From contig CM051024.1 in NCBI GenBank assembly GCA_027627225.1, forward strand, positions 83,004,204 to 83,068,203: a stretch of DNA of 64,000 nucleotides. The letters are read 5' to 3'. The notes beneath the pieces are model-generated. The model was not told the DNA's origin. It made no database searches and worked only from the letters and a program-made list of their open reading frames with translations. Positions within the stretch are counted from its first letter, which is position 1. The number at the start of each line of letters is the position of its first letter. Source of the DNA: Congeria kusceri. Its lineage: Eukaryota > Mollusca > Bivalvia > Myida > Dreissenidae. Position numbers and translations under genes: made by a program. Below are positions 50,277-63,360 of this stretch, piece by piece.

Positions 50277-50977
50277 CTTGCATTAATTACGCGTGTCCTA
50301 ATGACCTCTATTGCGTAGAGACAGTTTTCTGTTAATTGTGTGTCAACGCTTAGCAATATGATGATGATAACAGACTGCAAGATCAGTGACGTCACAATAG
50401 CCCTCCGTTTAAGTAAGTAAGGGTATCAGCTGATAGCAATTGATCGATATACCTAATCAAAATCGAATCTCGTTCTTGGTTACATGCATATAATACCACG
50501 TTTGTTTTGAATAAAGATCGGTCTTTATCGTTTGGTGTCGATATTGGTTGTTGTGTAGTTGATTTGAATGTATTCCGAAATATAATTAAACTACAATTAC
50601 GTCTGTTGGTTTAATCAAGATGACAACTCTTATTTAGTTGATAATGATGATGTATTTCGTGTGTATTAGCCTGTTTTATAGTATGAGGTTAAACACAAAT
50701 ATATTTCATACGAATATTCCAAAATTCGTTGGAAAGGTCAATCGAATATTCGAACACCTATTTTGGTGTTCGTTGACATCCCTAATTAAAATACTATTAG
50801 GTTCTGACTAATATAGTGCATAGGCGTTTTTTTTTCGATTATTGTTGAACGTGATGCCATGTTCCTTTAAAACAAAGAATGTTTAATGATCAAGATAAAC
50901 AAACAGAGTCTATATTAGGCGTCTGATCGCTGTAATGGTAAAAATGATAACAATTAGTTTTTTTGTCAAATACTTAT

Positions 50978-50983
50978 TTTATT
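50978..50983 (-). terminator. Poly(A) signal of coiled-coil gene B
   Basis: AATAAA on the minus strand, about 170 nt after the stop at 51,151. The nearest canonical signal, well placed. Confidence 0.5.
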
Positions 50984-51150
50984 TCCTCCAACATAGGAGA
51001 GCGTAACACATATACGCTGATGATGATGATAATAAAACACACGAACCCAAAACTTAATTCTATATCTGTCTGATTACACACAATTTAACAAAAAATATTA
51101 TCTCATTAACCATTTTTCTTTCATTCATAGGGATTGCATAAAAATGTAAA

Positions 51151-54100
51151 CTAAACTCTATGATAAAGTTCACTTTCAGTAACTGGTGTAGTGTCTGCGC
51201 ATGCAGCATCACCAATTATCGTCTGCTCTATTTCTTCACATTGTCGGCATAATGACTTTTCACGGGCTTCAACATTATCGTAAAGTCTCCTGAAATAATA
51301 TAAATGCGAATACAATGCACTTGTTAAAATAACCCCTTATCTGCAGTATATAAACGCAATACACGTTTTTTTGAAATTAATTATCATAAAAGTATACCCA
51401 TAGCGTCTATAGTTTTCCTTGGTCTGAACACAGTGCTCAAGAAACTCTCTACATTCCTCAACGTTTCTAAAATACAAAACATACACGATTGATTCAATGA
51501 CGTGTGTCTACTAATTATTTCATCCCATAGCTTTATACAAGTATAAGGGTATTGCTTTATGTCTTTTTGTTGTACAAATGTAACGATATACAATGGTAAG
51601 AGTTCAATCGTACGCATCGTAATTATGCACATATCAATGCTAAATGAAATAGAACGAAACAAGATTATTATAGTCTCAAATTACTTCTAAAATTACATAC
51701 ATTAAGGGAATCATCGCATACACACATAAAATGGCAATTAATTTGTCTTTCCGAACAGCCGACTCGGTGCTTACGGCAGCTCTCTAAAGCGTCTCTTTTA
51801 TTTAAACTTGTTTTGTTTTAATACTACTTGTCGATGCAATAAATATAAACAAAGCAAAACTCCAGCTGCGACAGCAGGAGAGAACTCTTATCAGCAGCCC
51901 GAGGTCTTTTATTTATGTCATGTGACTAGTTAACAAAATCAATACACATGAAATAAGAAATATATTTTAAAATATATAATCGGCGTATATGGTAATTGTG
52001 AAAATAAGTAATATATAATTATATTGAACGTTCTTCATAAATAAATGTATAACTGACACATGTGTAACTTGGCTGGGTTTTCTTTCACTTACAATGAACT
52101 TATCTCTCGCATGACGGACTAGATTCGAACGGAACACTATGCTCACATACTTAATTATACTACACTCCTCCTAACATACAATTATAAATGTTCACGTTTA
52201 GTTAGATGTTGCTTTTTGTATCATTAAAATGCATATGCCTGCTCTTCAGTTTCTAAAGGATTAAACGAATATTTAAGACAAACAGTAGAGTAACACGGAC
52301 AAGAATACAGGAGGTATATACAACATTAAAATAGAGCAACGGTACAAACTGAAAAATACGGCAGTGAGGGTATGTTATTAACGTGAATTTTTTCCGAATT
52401 ATGCACACGCATTCAAATGTTCTAAAAAAATAGAACATTTATGGCTTGATAAATATGTTTTTGCGTTGTTAAGGATATGCAAACAACGATAATTGTGTCG
52501 AGATTCTAGCCAATTCTTTTGCTTATCGACCCTTGAAAACCAGAATGTGTCATCAGCAAAGAAGGCTGATTGCCAATTCTGGCTTTCAATGGACGATATA
52601 TAGTTTATAATATAGGTACAGACTGACCTGGCACTGACCTTGTAGTTCAGGATAATTCATTTGCGAGTATCAAGCCATTAAAACATATCAATATACGCCG
52701 CTCAGAGGCTATTTATAGTTATATATAAAGAGGTACTGAAGCGTTGTATTGTTTTACTTTGAGTCAAAATGACATGCTGCACCCTTTCGTTTTTGACCAG
52801 TGTAGTGCGAATATTTTAAAATTAGCCAAAGCGATATTAGGATTTGTTCATTCGGGACTACTGGCGGGAAATTTTCACAACATTTTATTGGATAGTGAGA
52901 AAGGTCAAACGTCTAGTTAGACAGCTACACCGAAAAATGAAGACAACCCTTTACATACGTCTGTCTGTTTTCCAGCAGAGACTTGTAGCTTTCTACAATG
53001 TCGTTGTCTCGTAAGTCCCACTCGCTAGAAAAACAACATAAATATTTTTACTGCAGTTATCGATATTTCTGGAGAAAGTCGATATGCTAACCTTTTTACT
53101 CAGTGGTTTGTGTCACAAATGATTTATACGGATCATTTTATTCTTTTCGTTTATGCATGTGTGAATGTCATAGAAGAGAATACGTGCAAGCTATGAGGTA
53201 ATTATTGCGATTTTTGGTACAAAATAAAAGCAACCATTTATGTGTCACTAAGATCAATACCGCATCTGTGTATATATAACATTCATCAATGCTTTTAAAA
53301 TCACATACTCTTCAACAATGCTTCTTCGTTCTTCTATTTGACTTCCAATACTTTTCCAGTTATCCAAAAACGAAAGGGCTGTTGTCCTCCATTCTTCTCT
53401 ACAAAAGTGTTTCAAAGTATTTATTATGACTGACATAATAAGTTTATTACGATTGTATGCATAGTGTTTGTTATTGAATCAATCGTGTCATATATAGTGT
53501 ATATGGCATATATACATTGAGTCTCGGACACTATTGAAGGGTAAACATTGTACGTTGGCGACCATAACAATAATACTGTTTGTTACAAAAACAACGCATG
53601 TCGCGTCAATTTGCGTCTGCTTTATTAATGCGTATACAATATCAGTAAAATTTATTAACATATATCTATACCAGGAACATAATTTACTCATCATGCACGA
53701 ACTGACACAGTGGAAAAACAAATGCCTAAGCTTTTTGCTTCTTAGATTTGTGGCAAACTGTCCAGGGTAATATTGACATATGTTATGGTGTCCTGAAATA
53801 AGTTTGTATCAGTTGATCAAGGCAATTCTAAAGTTAAAAAATACCATCCAGGGAGCGTTTAAATGAAGAATGTAACCATTGTTCGATGACGAGTCGTGTA
53901 ATTTATAATGCCTTAAAATCGATGTAGACTAAACGTTTTACACAGTTTGTACAGTAGATATTGTAGAATTTTAAAATGAAGGCTCGTTGTTTGCATTATC
54001 CCTCAATAACATTACCTAATTCGCTCATCATTTTCGTCGACAACCTCTTTTCTGACTGTGTCGTCCGTCCACTTCCCAGCTCGGAATTTATCACTTAAGA

Positions 54101-57031
54101 CCCATATGAAATACAATACATGTCAGTAGAAGTGTATCGTTTGTTGATATTTATTCCGATTTGGGTTTATTCTAAAAGAAATCTGTTTTACAAGTACTTG
54201 AACACATCGCCACTTTAGCATAACAAGGGCCTATCGGCTTCTTTAACTTATGTAAGATAAGCTCTTGTAATTCTAAGGTGGCGAAATACACATTGAGCGT
54301 GCTTAAGGGGAAACAGGAAAGAAAACAATATGTTTGCAAGTATGTTATATGCTAGATATGTTGTACAATGGTGCTAAAACATAAATAATTTAAAAAAGGA
54401 TGATAAATATCCTCGTGAGTCATCTTCAATCGTTTACAGTCAATTCATTTAAAGTGACAGTGTCAGCGAGAAATTGATCTCCTATTACAGAGTTTATGGT
54501 AGTAAAAGATAATTATATATTATAAAACACTTCTATAAATAGGAGTCTAAATTAAAATAAATTATAATAAATATTATACATGTTTATAAAAAATGTTGTC
54601 ACAAATGCTAGAACAAAAGGAGGTGCTATCGCACTCAAGTCGAGTTACCTAATATAACAATTGATATCGCACTTACTAGCGGCGCCTTTTAGGAACTATG
54701 AAACTATGTACAAATGTACAGAAAGGAACTATGGCAAAACAAACAAGACCTACAGTATTTTTATCGGAATGCGTAAACCCTTTTCGTATTATATATATGC
54801 ATTTTACCTTTACGTGAATTATATGAATTATAAGAGTTTGGTCTTAAATTGTCCATTTGAGGCCTGTAAACATCTGTCTAAAATACCAGTCATGTTTCCA
54901 TTGGTCTTCCATTTGCTGAAACTCCTTTCGAGCGTCTTCAAGATTTTGACCGTGTTCTTCTATTGTGTGCAGTAAACGTTGACTATCAGCGCTCCTGAAA
55001 CACAATAACTTGAAATGAACATTTAAGAACATTATATAAATAACACATGGCTGAGAGGGTGTTATAAAATAATATTAGCCCGAGAAATGTTATATCAACC
55101 GAGGCGGTTTAAGGGTTGATATTATTTGTATCACCCTCTCAGCTATGTGTTAATTATTTTATTTCACCGAACAATCCGTATAACACTTTGAGATAATAAG
55201 CTTCGTGATTTTGTTTCATCATAACTTTAATGTAGACTCTATTAATAAATGCTACGCAAGCCGAGGCTTGACATAACCATTTCACAATACAATGGTTATC
55301 TGGTTAAAATATTGCAGAATCAGCCATCCGTACTTTCCAATGCTGCACAGACATGACCTTAACCTTTTACCGGCATGAGTATTGAGTGAGTACTGCTATA
55401 TTTAGACCCGTCGATTTTAGAGATGGCGTGATCGATACGAAGTTTCTACAGCGCGTTAGATTAAATCGGTTATAAGCACGGAGAAATACAGGCGAACGTT
55501 ATCATGTGATTCAAAAAGGAATAATGTGTGGCATAATCTGTAAACAAATTGTGCAGTTACGACACAAACCAGTTGTCAATGGACTGATATTATTACATAG
55601 GGTTATGTTGTGTCCTATTTAAACACAGAACTAAAGAAACCATGCATCGGTGATGTATACAAGTATTGTGGACGCCAATATTGATAATCTGATAATCTGA
55701 TACAGGTTTGGAAAGAAATTACGAATTTAAAGATACGTTCTGACCAGTCATTTCGAAAACACATCGCGTTTCTGGTTAGCACGGTTCACATGAAATTATG
55801 AAATAAAAACTGTTATTCAAAGCTTTGTAGATACAAAAAGGAATTACAAATGTTTGTAGCTAGATATTAATTGTAAAACGCCGTGGATCGACGTCAGCAC
55901 TGTGTAGGCAAAAGTTGCATAGTCGTTTTTTTTTTAAATCACTGTTCTATTTTTAGCTCCGCGCGAGGTGTGTTATGACAAAATATTACCCTGGAATTTG
56001 TGTATATGGACACAATACACAGAGTGGTCACGTGAGGTGTAATAAAATAAATGATAAACAAGGTTACGTTTGACACAAGTAAGAAATCGGCTCTGTTTCA
56101 GTACATAATGAAAATTCAAACACATTCATTTAGACGGTTAAAAACCAGAAGGTGCTACTTGCATTTGAAATCAATAGCAGTTAGTACCTTCTGGTTTTCA
56201 GCCCTTGATTTCTACAGTTATTTACTTACAACTTTTCGACTGTTGTGTTCATATGCTCTTCAATCTGTAATTTCTGTTTTGCCAATGATTCCCGGACATT
56301 TTTTACAACGTTTTCGAACTCAAAGGCACTCTTTTCGATCTCGTCTGTGGCGTTGATTCTATGAACAAACATACAATTATGTATCTATAATTAAACATTA
56401 CACTGCGTTTCAAAATAACATTTCATATTCATACATTTCAGTGCATTATGTGACGTTTCATATTTGCTACGCGCAGTATATGGAGAAACATAATTGTAAA
56501 ATACATTAAGTTTAATTAAACTACATTGCTTCTGTAATCTTCCGTTTGGTGTGTTCCCACTGTTTCTGATTATTCGTAGTTTCTTCGTAGAGAGTTTTAA
56601 TGTTGTTTTCAAGTTTTTTCGCTTCTAGGGCCTGCATGTGCTGTAATGACGATCTGCCACATACAAAAATAATGTCTTTCTTAGTTACATTATTCTGGTG
56701 TTACTGTGAATTAAAGTGAAGGTGGTTATATTGGAGTAGTACTATTAAGTCACAATAAGGTATTGAAATCGTTGGTATTGTAACGATTAAAAATCAGTAT
56801 TCTTATAATTTTACTTGTGATATAAAGCTATCGGAAACGACATTGATGCGAATAACACCGACAAATATACACAAACGGAAACCAGCTGCCATGAATAACA
56901 TACAGGTTGTCGTCAACGTCACCCAGCTTCTTCTGTAACTCTTGTTGGATCTGCTGCATGTCGTTCCTGAGTGTACTGATCTCGTTGCCATAAAAACCGC
57001 TATCTTTTGGTGTCTGGCTTTCAGAATCCAT
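51151..57031 (-). CDS. Coiled-coil protein gene B, complete, nine coding exons
   Basis: Exons (minus): 57031-56904, 56653-56525, 56358-56230, 54994-54887, 54093-54016, 53398-53309, 53024-52959, 51466-51398, 51289-51151. All have AG/GT boundaries (donors such as GTATGT, GTAAGT, GTATAC) and all eight introns are phase 2. Exons sum to 936 nt, a 311-aa protein ending TAG. It starts MDSESQTPKDSGFYG and is almost entirely charged helix (DMQQIQQELQKKLGDVDD; EAKKLENNIKTLYEE; RKEFQQMEDQWKHDW; EEWRTTALSFLDNWKS; RRLYDNVEAREKSL-like region near the end), so a long coiled coil is predicted. It has no signal peptide or TM segment and is probably cytosolic. Family not recognised. A non-coding first exon probably lies upstream (TTTTAG acceptor just before the ATG). 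Apparent paralogue of gene A at the other end of the window. The acceptor at 54,094 (AAG) is the weakest site. Confidence 0.82.
55037..55160. mobile_element. Palindromic MITE-like hairpin (intronic)
   Basis: 'aacacatggctgagagggtg' at the left pairs with 'caccctctcagctatgtgtt' at the right, and the inner parts (atattagcccg, gttgatatt) also pair partly. It is in the large intron of gene B, about 40 nt from the exon at 54,994. Confidence 0.75.
56135..56208. mobile_element. 74-bp palindromic MITE, copy 1
   Basis: 'cggttaaaaaccagaaggtg' pairs with 'taccttctggttttcagccc'. A second copy is at 60,813-60,890. This one ends 16 nt from the donor of gene B exon 3 (56,230). Confidence 0.75.
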
Positions 57032-58999
57032 TCTAAAACTAAAACAAATTACTGTGAAACCCACCTTTAGTTCATATTAAAGGTTTAAGACGAGTATTTT
57101 TATTCGTAAAGTTGTTTGTGCTAATTATCTAAAGTGTAAGAATATTTGATAACTATATGTACGTAATCGATGCGCAACTTTAATTCCGGCCTAACTATGT
57201 GTATAGAATATGGGGACAACAAAGAAATATATAAACATCTCTCAAATATAAGCGCTGCTAAAAATTACAAAAGAATTAAATGGTTAAATGTATAGCTTAT
57301 GTTCTTCGTGTGTAGTCCACATATTGGATAATGCTTTCAATATGCTTACGGGTGTCATCCAGGTTTCAAGCTAAATTCTCCTCTAGTAATAAACAAAAAA
57401 CTTATAGTTTTCCCAAAGTGGCATCGTTTGTATGCAAACAGCTTAATCTCATCCAGTAATAAAAAATGATTCATATAGCTTTCCCAAAGTGACATCGTTT
57501 ATAATACAATTTGAGTTCTTATTACAATCTTTTTTGTAACGTTTAATACTAGCTGTTCAAATACAAACTCTGAAGCCAAACGTGTCATCTTCGTTAAAAG
57601 AACACATACATTCACACCCAATTACTACTTACATAGACATAACTGATGTCACAGCGTTAAATTGTCTAGTTTTTTTTTAAATTGCCAAGAACATAACAGT
57701 TGCAAGCCAATGATTTTGTAATATAAGAATGCCTAATATTAAGCTAGTCCAAATCGAAACCGAAACTTCTATCACTTTGTAGACTAACTTTATTAGCGAT
57801 ATACAGCAACATGCATTCCTAACTGAAGTTTACCTCCGCAATATTTTGACTACAATAAAAATTAACGGTTATCTCACTATACATTTCCTGGCAACCACAA
57901 TACTGATACTGCAGACGACTTAACTAAAAATAGTATTTTAAACCTCGAACTGCCGACATTTAATAAACATATAAAATGTAATCTTTATGACGACCTTTTC
58001 GTAGAAACTGTTGTTTTATCACAAACGACTCGATCATCGAAACAAATGCATTTAAATACTCGACAATGATATTTAAACAAATACTTACATTTAATTTAAA
58101 CTCGCCCCAATATATTACGAATGTTCTTTGTTCGCCCAACGAACAGATAAGATCACTTGTATTTGAATAAACTGGCTTCTCAGATTACACGTCTAATATT
58201 TTAGCAACGAGGCTCAACCGATTTACATTTAGCTCGCCGCTTTAGGATTGAAACTTTGTGAAAACACCGACGTCAACAGAAAAGTCGACAGCTCTTGAAT
58301 TGTTAGCCAGAAGAACAATCGATAAACGGAATTATTATTCAGAAAGGTTTGTGCATTAGTATGTTTAAACTTCATAAACCTCATGACCCATGCCAACTTT
58401 TCATTTCCCATATCTGTGTATGCACTTGTGTTAACTATTTTGTGAATATTTTTTGCTTCCTTTCAACTTCATATAATAAACCATACGTTGCAGTTTATCG
58501 TTTCTTTTCAAGATATAGATATGCAGCAGCAGTACTTGTGTGAACTTCTTCTCTGTAACTATTTGATAGAACGCAAGTTCTTAACCAGGTAAACAAGATA
58601 AAATACATAAAAACAGTTAAAAGCAAACGTTGGTGATGGTAATTATAATATAATTATGTTCGTGTTCAAAAGTAGTCGATAAAAAGAAGACATAGTTATA
58701 CGTAAAGGTACACAGAATAACAAAAAGAAGACACGGGGCTGTAAACCATCAGAGTACAGCGGTGCTATCAATTGACATTTAAACGTGTAATAAGGTTGGC
58801 ATTTTAAAGATAACTAATAATAAAAAACAATCCTGTATTGTTCGAGTCAATATTAACAAGCAGATACGAGTACGAAGTATTGTGCGATTTTATTGACATG
58901 GCACTCATGGATTTTTCGTTTATTTTCGTAAATCTATTTAAAGCTACTAACTCTCATAAAGACTTAGTTGCGAACATGACTGTATTGATTAAATTCTTG
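57032..58999. other. 5' flank of gene B, no gene seen
   Basis: Probable 5' UTR intron and promoter of the minus-strand gene B. Candidate untranslated-exon donors GTAAGT (minus) occur at 58,088-58,083 and 57,632-57,627; I cannot choose between them. Nothing else recognised. Confidence 0.35.
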
Positions 59000-59105
59000 C
59001 TCCGTTACAGTTTGATACTGTAGTGCAGTGGTAAGCACATAAAGTTTGTTAGCGTGGTGTTTTGGGTTCGACTCCCTAAACAGGCTCTTTTATTTTATTT
59101 AATAT
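59000..59105 (+). repeat. tRNA-derived SINE head
   Basis: Contains an A-box-like 'tagtgcagtggtaagcac' and a B-box 'gggttcgactccc' at about 34 nt spacing, followed by a T-rich AT tail. The T-stem does not pair perfectly, so it is a tRNA-like SINE rather than a functional tRNA. Confidence 0.55.
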
Positions 59106-59335
59106 AATTTAATTTATTTATTTGATTATTGCTGATGTAATGACTCGGAATCTCATCATCAACCTCGATTCTGACACAGAAGAGATCTGCACTCTGATAC
59201 TGTGAGCGAAACAGAGTTTTTGTGAAAGCATTTTATGTAGATAAAATGAAATGAAAAAAGGGAAAACAAGACAAAATAAATAAATCTCATGAGAATACGT
59301 GATGTACAACTAAACGAAAGAGATATAAACAGGAA

Positions 59336-59410
59336 TATGTTGGCATGACTCGAACCACAGTCATTGTATTTCAAGGTCTAAACCACTATCCAACGCCCTA
59401 TATTTCCCGA
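59336..59410 (-). repeat. tRNA-derived SINE head, opposite strand
   Basis: Read on the minus strand: 'tggatagtggtttagacc' (A box) and 'gtggttcgagtcatgcc' (B box). Also imperfectly folded. It is in inverted orientation relative to the head at 59,000-59,105. Confidence 0.5.
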
Positions 59411-60812
59411 CGTTTGTTGATGGGTGTTTTTTTTTATTATATGATTATGAAATCCGTTCTTTTGACGCTAGATACATGTTAAACCGATATAAACAGAACA
59501 GTCGAGCGCTACCGGAGCTTAATGGGACTATGTTAACGAACAATTGGTGTCCTTTTGCACTATAAATGATAGTAGATTATAGAAATGCGCTATACAAAGA
59601 CGTTTCATTAAAATAAAATAAAAAAACAGCAAAATGTTTGAAAAAATTAAAACCCCAAGCTATCGCTTTACAAAAGTGTGTTCCTACACCATACTGAGAT
59701 CGTTTTAATTGTTAATCTTATACAGATTCGCCCTTAGTTATGACTATTTTCACTTTCATTTAAAAGGATGGTATTGTGCGATTTTATTGACCCGAGACTT
59801 ATTGAAGGGACTATGTCATCTAAAAGGGCCTCAAGGGTGAAATTTCTTTGAAAGAAAATGAAAATAAGATGTTAATACTGGCATATAATAACGGTTAAAA
59901 CAGGGTATATATACTGGGGAAAAGGGGTGCGCATTCTGAAATAAAATCAATTTATAATATGGGTCGTGTTTGTTAGGCTCTTTTAAATGACCGATATACG
60001 TAATAGCAACGCACTAGATACATGTATTTTTTTCAGCGCATGAACTATCTCCAGCCACTCTCCCAATTGTTTGGCAAATTCAACGAACGACTCTGATTGG
60101 AGCATTTGCGAAAATGTGTCACTTACAAAGAAGTACCTTTATTTTACGCAGTTTCTACAAACTAATACCGTCATGTTTTTTGGCTGTCGTATATATCTAG
60201 TACTAGTATGCTATGGCAATCATTTCAATGTTTGGTGTGTTTTCGTTCATATTCGCGTAGGGACTAAGGATTTCGCGTACAGAATATATGAATGTAAAAT
60301 ATCACGTTAAACCTCTCCAAATTTTAATTTTGGTCGATAATCGTCGTCCAATATTTAAATTATGTTACACTGAGAACAATGGGATGTCGTCACAGCAATG
60401 ATTTAGCTACTTTTAAATCGATTTTACATTGCGAGTTATTAGCAGGTAAATTTTGAACCAACGGTTTTTTATTACAGGAATTATTAATGTTGACCTTTTA
60501 CAAAATCACGTTACTGATCGATTCCGATTTAGGTAAAGTTACGACAGATCTGAACGATTACATGCTGAAAGGTTTTGTAGATTGGATTTTGGGCTCCTTC
60601 ATAAAGTACTATTTTGTGTATGTTTAGCTTTACTCACACACGTGCCACATTAATTTCAATAAATTGTTGTGCGCAACGAAGTTTGTGTACTTATTCTATT
60701 AGTACAGGTGGTCATTTTTCCAGTGTGACTCACGTTCTTGATGCTTAATAGAAGAGACAACATTTTTCATATATAAGAATAGTTTTCTAATAATTATTGG
60801 TCGCTTTGTATT
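59411..60812. other. Intergenic, nothing recognised
   Basis: No supported exon, repeat or RNA gene. Confidence 0.35.
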
Positions 60813-60890
60813 TCGAGGGTTAAAACCCAGCAGGTACTAACTGCCATTGAAATCAACAGCAGCAAGTACATTCTGGTTTGCAACCCTCGA
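60813..60890. mobile_element. 78-bp palindromic MITE, copy 2
   Basis: 'cgagggttaaaacccagcag' pairs with 'ctggtttgcaaccctcga'. The inside 'ggtactaactgccattgaaa' matches the reverse complement of copy 1 at 56,135-56,208. Confidence 0.75.
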
Positions 60891-61019
60891 TTTGTTTCAG
60901 ATAACAATAACACACCATAGAGCATACATTATGAAATCAAAACATATTTTATCTTTGCTTTAACGTTTTTTACGCAACCCTCTTGTCAATGAATATTATT
61001 ATATCACCACATTTTATTT

Positions 61020-61900
61020 AAAGTGGGGGCTTTATAGGAATCGCGCGTGCTGGTCCGTACGTCCCTACGTCGATACGTCCGTCCAATATCTCGTTTCCGC
61101 TCCATAGCTTCGTAATGCCTGGAAGGATTTTATATAACTTCAGATTATTATTCTCCATGACCAGATGATGTTTCGCGTGTATGACCCAAGCTAGTCCGTT
61201 AGAGGTAGATGTCACAAGTCAAGGTCAAAAGTCAAATACTTTTATTTCGTTTCCGCTCCATAATTTTATAATGCATAAACAAATATTAATACAGATTATT
61301 ATTTCCCATGACGAGACGATGTGTCGTGTACATGACCAACGCTTGTCCATCAAAGGTCAAGGTCACAATTCACGGTCAAAGGTCAAATACATGTATTCTT
61401 CTGTACGTCAGAAAGTCGGTCCAATATTTCGTTTCTGCTCCATAACTTCGTAATGCCTGACAGGATTTTAATATAACTTCAGATTAGTATTTTCCATGAT
61501 CGGAAGATGTGTCACGTACATGACCCATGTGTGTCCGTCAAAGGTCAACGTCACAATTCAAGATAATGGTACAATACTTGTATTTCGTTTCCGCTCCATA
61601 ACTTCGTAATGCATAGAAGGATTTTAATATAACTTCAGATCACTATTCCCCACGACCAGGTCGTGTGTCGCGTACATGACCTATACCTATCTGTAAAAGG
61701 TCAATGTCACAATTGAAGGTCAAATATTTGTTATTTAGTTTCTGCTCCATAACTTCTAAACGTCTTGAAGGTTTTTTATATTACTTGACATTATTATTCC
61801 TTACGACCACATAAAGTGTGACATGCTTGTCTGTCAAATGTCAAGGTTAAAATTCAAGGTAAAAGTTCAACTATTTTTATTTTGTTTCCACATTACACAA
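61020..61900. repeat. Tandem repeat of about 175 bp, five diverged copies
   Basis: 'cgtttccgctccataacttc' variants recur at about 61,091, 61,247, 61,430, 61,587 and 61,738. Each is followed by 'gtaatgc', 'aggattttaatataacttca', 'gattattattccc', 'catgacc', 'gtccgtcaaaggtcaaggtc' and 'acaattcaaggtcaaa'. It probably belongs to a dispersed family. Confidence 0.8.
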
Positions 61901-63284
61901 TGTGACAGGTTAAAATAGTTGTCCCTGGCATATAACGTAATCTCCTTTTTTAGGTTAAGCCCATTTTTCACCACAACTACATACCTTTTCATCTGTGTCA
62001 AAGCGGTATTTAGGGGTATTAATCAACATACGTGATAGTTCTAGTTATTATTATTATCATTTTTATCGTTTTTTCTTTATATAGGACAGTTTTGCATCGC
62101 ATTAATTGTACACTGTAGCAACAATCACGAAACAAGAGGCACACAAGTGCTTGTAACGCTTTACTGGCTTATTAATTGAAAAGTGTCATAAGCGAAAGAA
62201 CCCAGATATGATATATAAGGAGAAAAGGCCCGGCTCTCTGGCGGGCATGATTTTTTAACAAATCAAAATAATTCAAAGTATTTTGGCAGAGAAACGCCGA
62301 AGGAATAATTTTTTCTCAGAAATTATTTCAAAATCCAAGCAGTGGTTTCTTAAAAGAAGATTCTCAATTTTTTAAATAAATGTATACCCATTGTAAAAAA
62401 TAGCCCCGCCCCCTAATGACCATGTTTTAACAGTATGGAACCATTACGTAGCAACTTTGGCAGAGAACCATCCATGAAACATATCTGTGAAATTACTTCG
62501 GAATTCAAACAGTGGTGTCAGACAAGATTTTCGAAGTTTTCAATATAAGATAAGATAAGATAGCCATATAAGATAAAATGGCAACGCTCGTCCGTAGTTT
62601 TGTTACATAGTGTACAAATATAAAGGCTGTAGGATTTTTATCAGCTGAAGTCATTGCAGGGATATGTCTATAATACTCCATGTACTGATATGTTTAGTTC
62701 TTACTTATGCACATTATGAAGTGTATGACGGATGACGATGATCACAAACATAAATGTCTGCACATATCATTACATGTTTTGCAATAATTTGTAATTTTGG
62801 TTAGTTTTCTTGGAATTTCTTAAAATGAGGTGGTCCCGTTTGCTGAGTTCGCTGATGTTAAAACTGAAAGTAGAATTGGTAGACACAACTAAAGCTTGTC
62901 AAGATTCATAGCTAACCGTGCATTGGTTTTTACCTGAATGAACATTTAGCAGTTTGCAAAGGCTGAGTAGAAATTTGTGCACCAAAAGCACGTGGTTTGT
63001 GTGTACTGGTTTAATAAATATGTACTTTTAATCCCAGTTTACGCGACTTACTTAAGCAGATATGAAAATGCAGATCTGCTTTAATCAAAACATTTTTTAT
63101 GGCTCATGTTCCTAGAGGCGTAATCCAGTAAATAGCCATGTGTTTGTGGCATGCAATATATTCAAATATTTTGACATTTTATAAAATATTGAGATGACTG
63201 CTACATATTACATAGAATAAGCTGCAAAACAGAACATAACATCAATGAATAAAACAACATTAAAATCAACAACAACAAATAATG
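61901..63284. other. Intergenic, nothing recognised
   Basis: A short 'agataagataag' run near 62,550. No gene or element that I can support. Confidence 0.35.
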
Positions 63285-63360
63285 ATAATAATAATTATTA
63301 TTATTATTAATATTATTATTATTATTATTATATTGTTTTTTTTATTATTTATTTTTTTTA
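63285..63360. repeat. (ATT)n/(AAT)n microsatellite
   Basis: AATAATAATTATT-type run followed by a T-rich tract. Confidence 0.85.

Larger units (their letters stand above)
46047..50281 (-). mobile_element. L1/Tx1-like LINE, 5'-truncated, ORF2 intact
   Basis: A 4.2-kb element: partial ORF1 (50,276-49,863), UAG, ORF2 (49,862-46,374), then a 3' UTR with AATAAA and a (TTCTG)n tail at 46,066-46,047. The 5' end cuts ORF1 inside its RRM, a typical truncation. A short imperfect duplication, ATTAATAC at 46,039 and ATTAATTAC at 50,282, may be the target duplication. The uninterrupted ORF2 says the insertion is young. Confidence 0.88.
45794..50792. mobile_element. hAT-like DNA transposon remnant, split by a LINE
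   Basis: A perfect 8-bp target duplication ATTAAAAT (45,794-45,801 and 50,785-50,792) flanks termini TAGGAATGTAAACGAA (45,802) and, reverse-complemented from 50,784, TAGGGATGTCAACGAA: 14 of 16 match. An 8-bp TSD and this TIR style are hallmarks of hAT elements. The remaining interior (45,802-46,046 and 50,282-50,784) has TTCGAATATTCG words and no transposase frame, so it is non-autonomous, about 0.75 kb before the LINE inserted. The LINE must be the younger insertion. Confidence 0.88.

Noticed and set aside
59000..59105. Genuine tRNA gene
   Set aside because: Promoter boxes are present, but the T-stem and acceptor stem do not pair properly; SINE-like.
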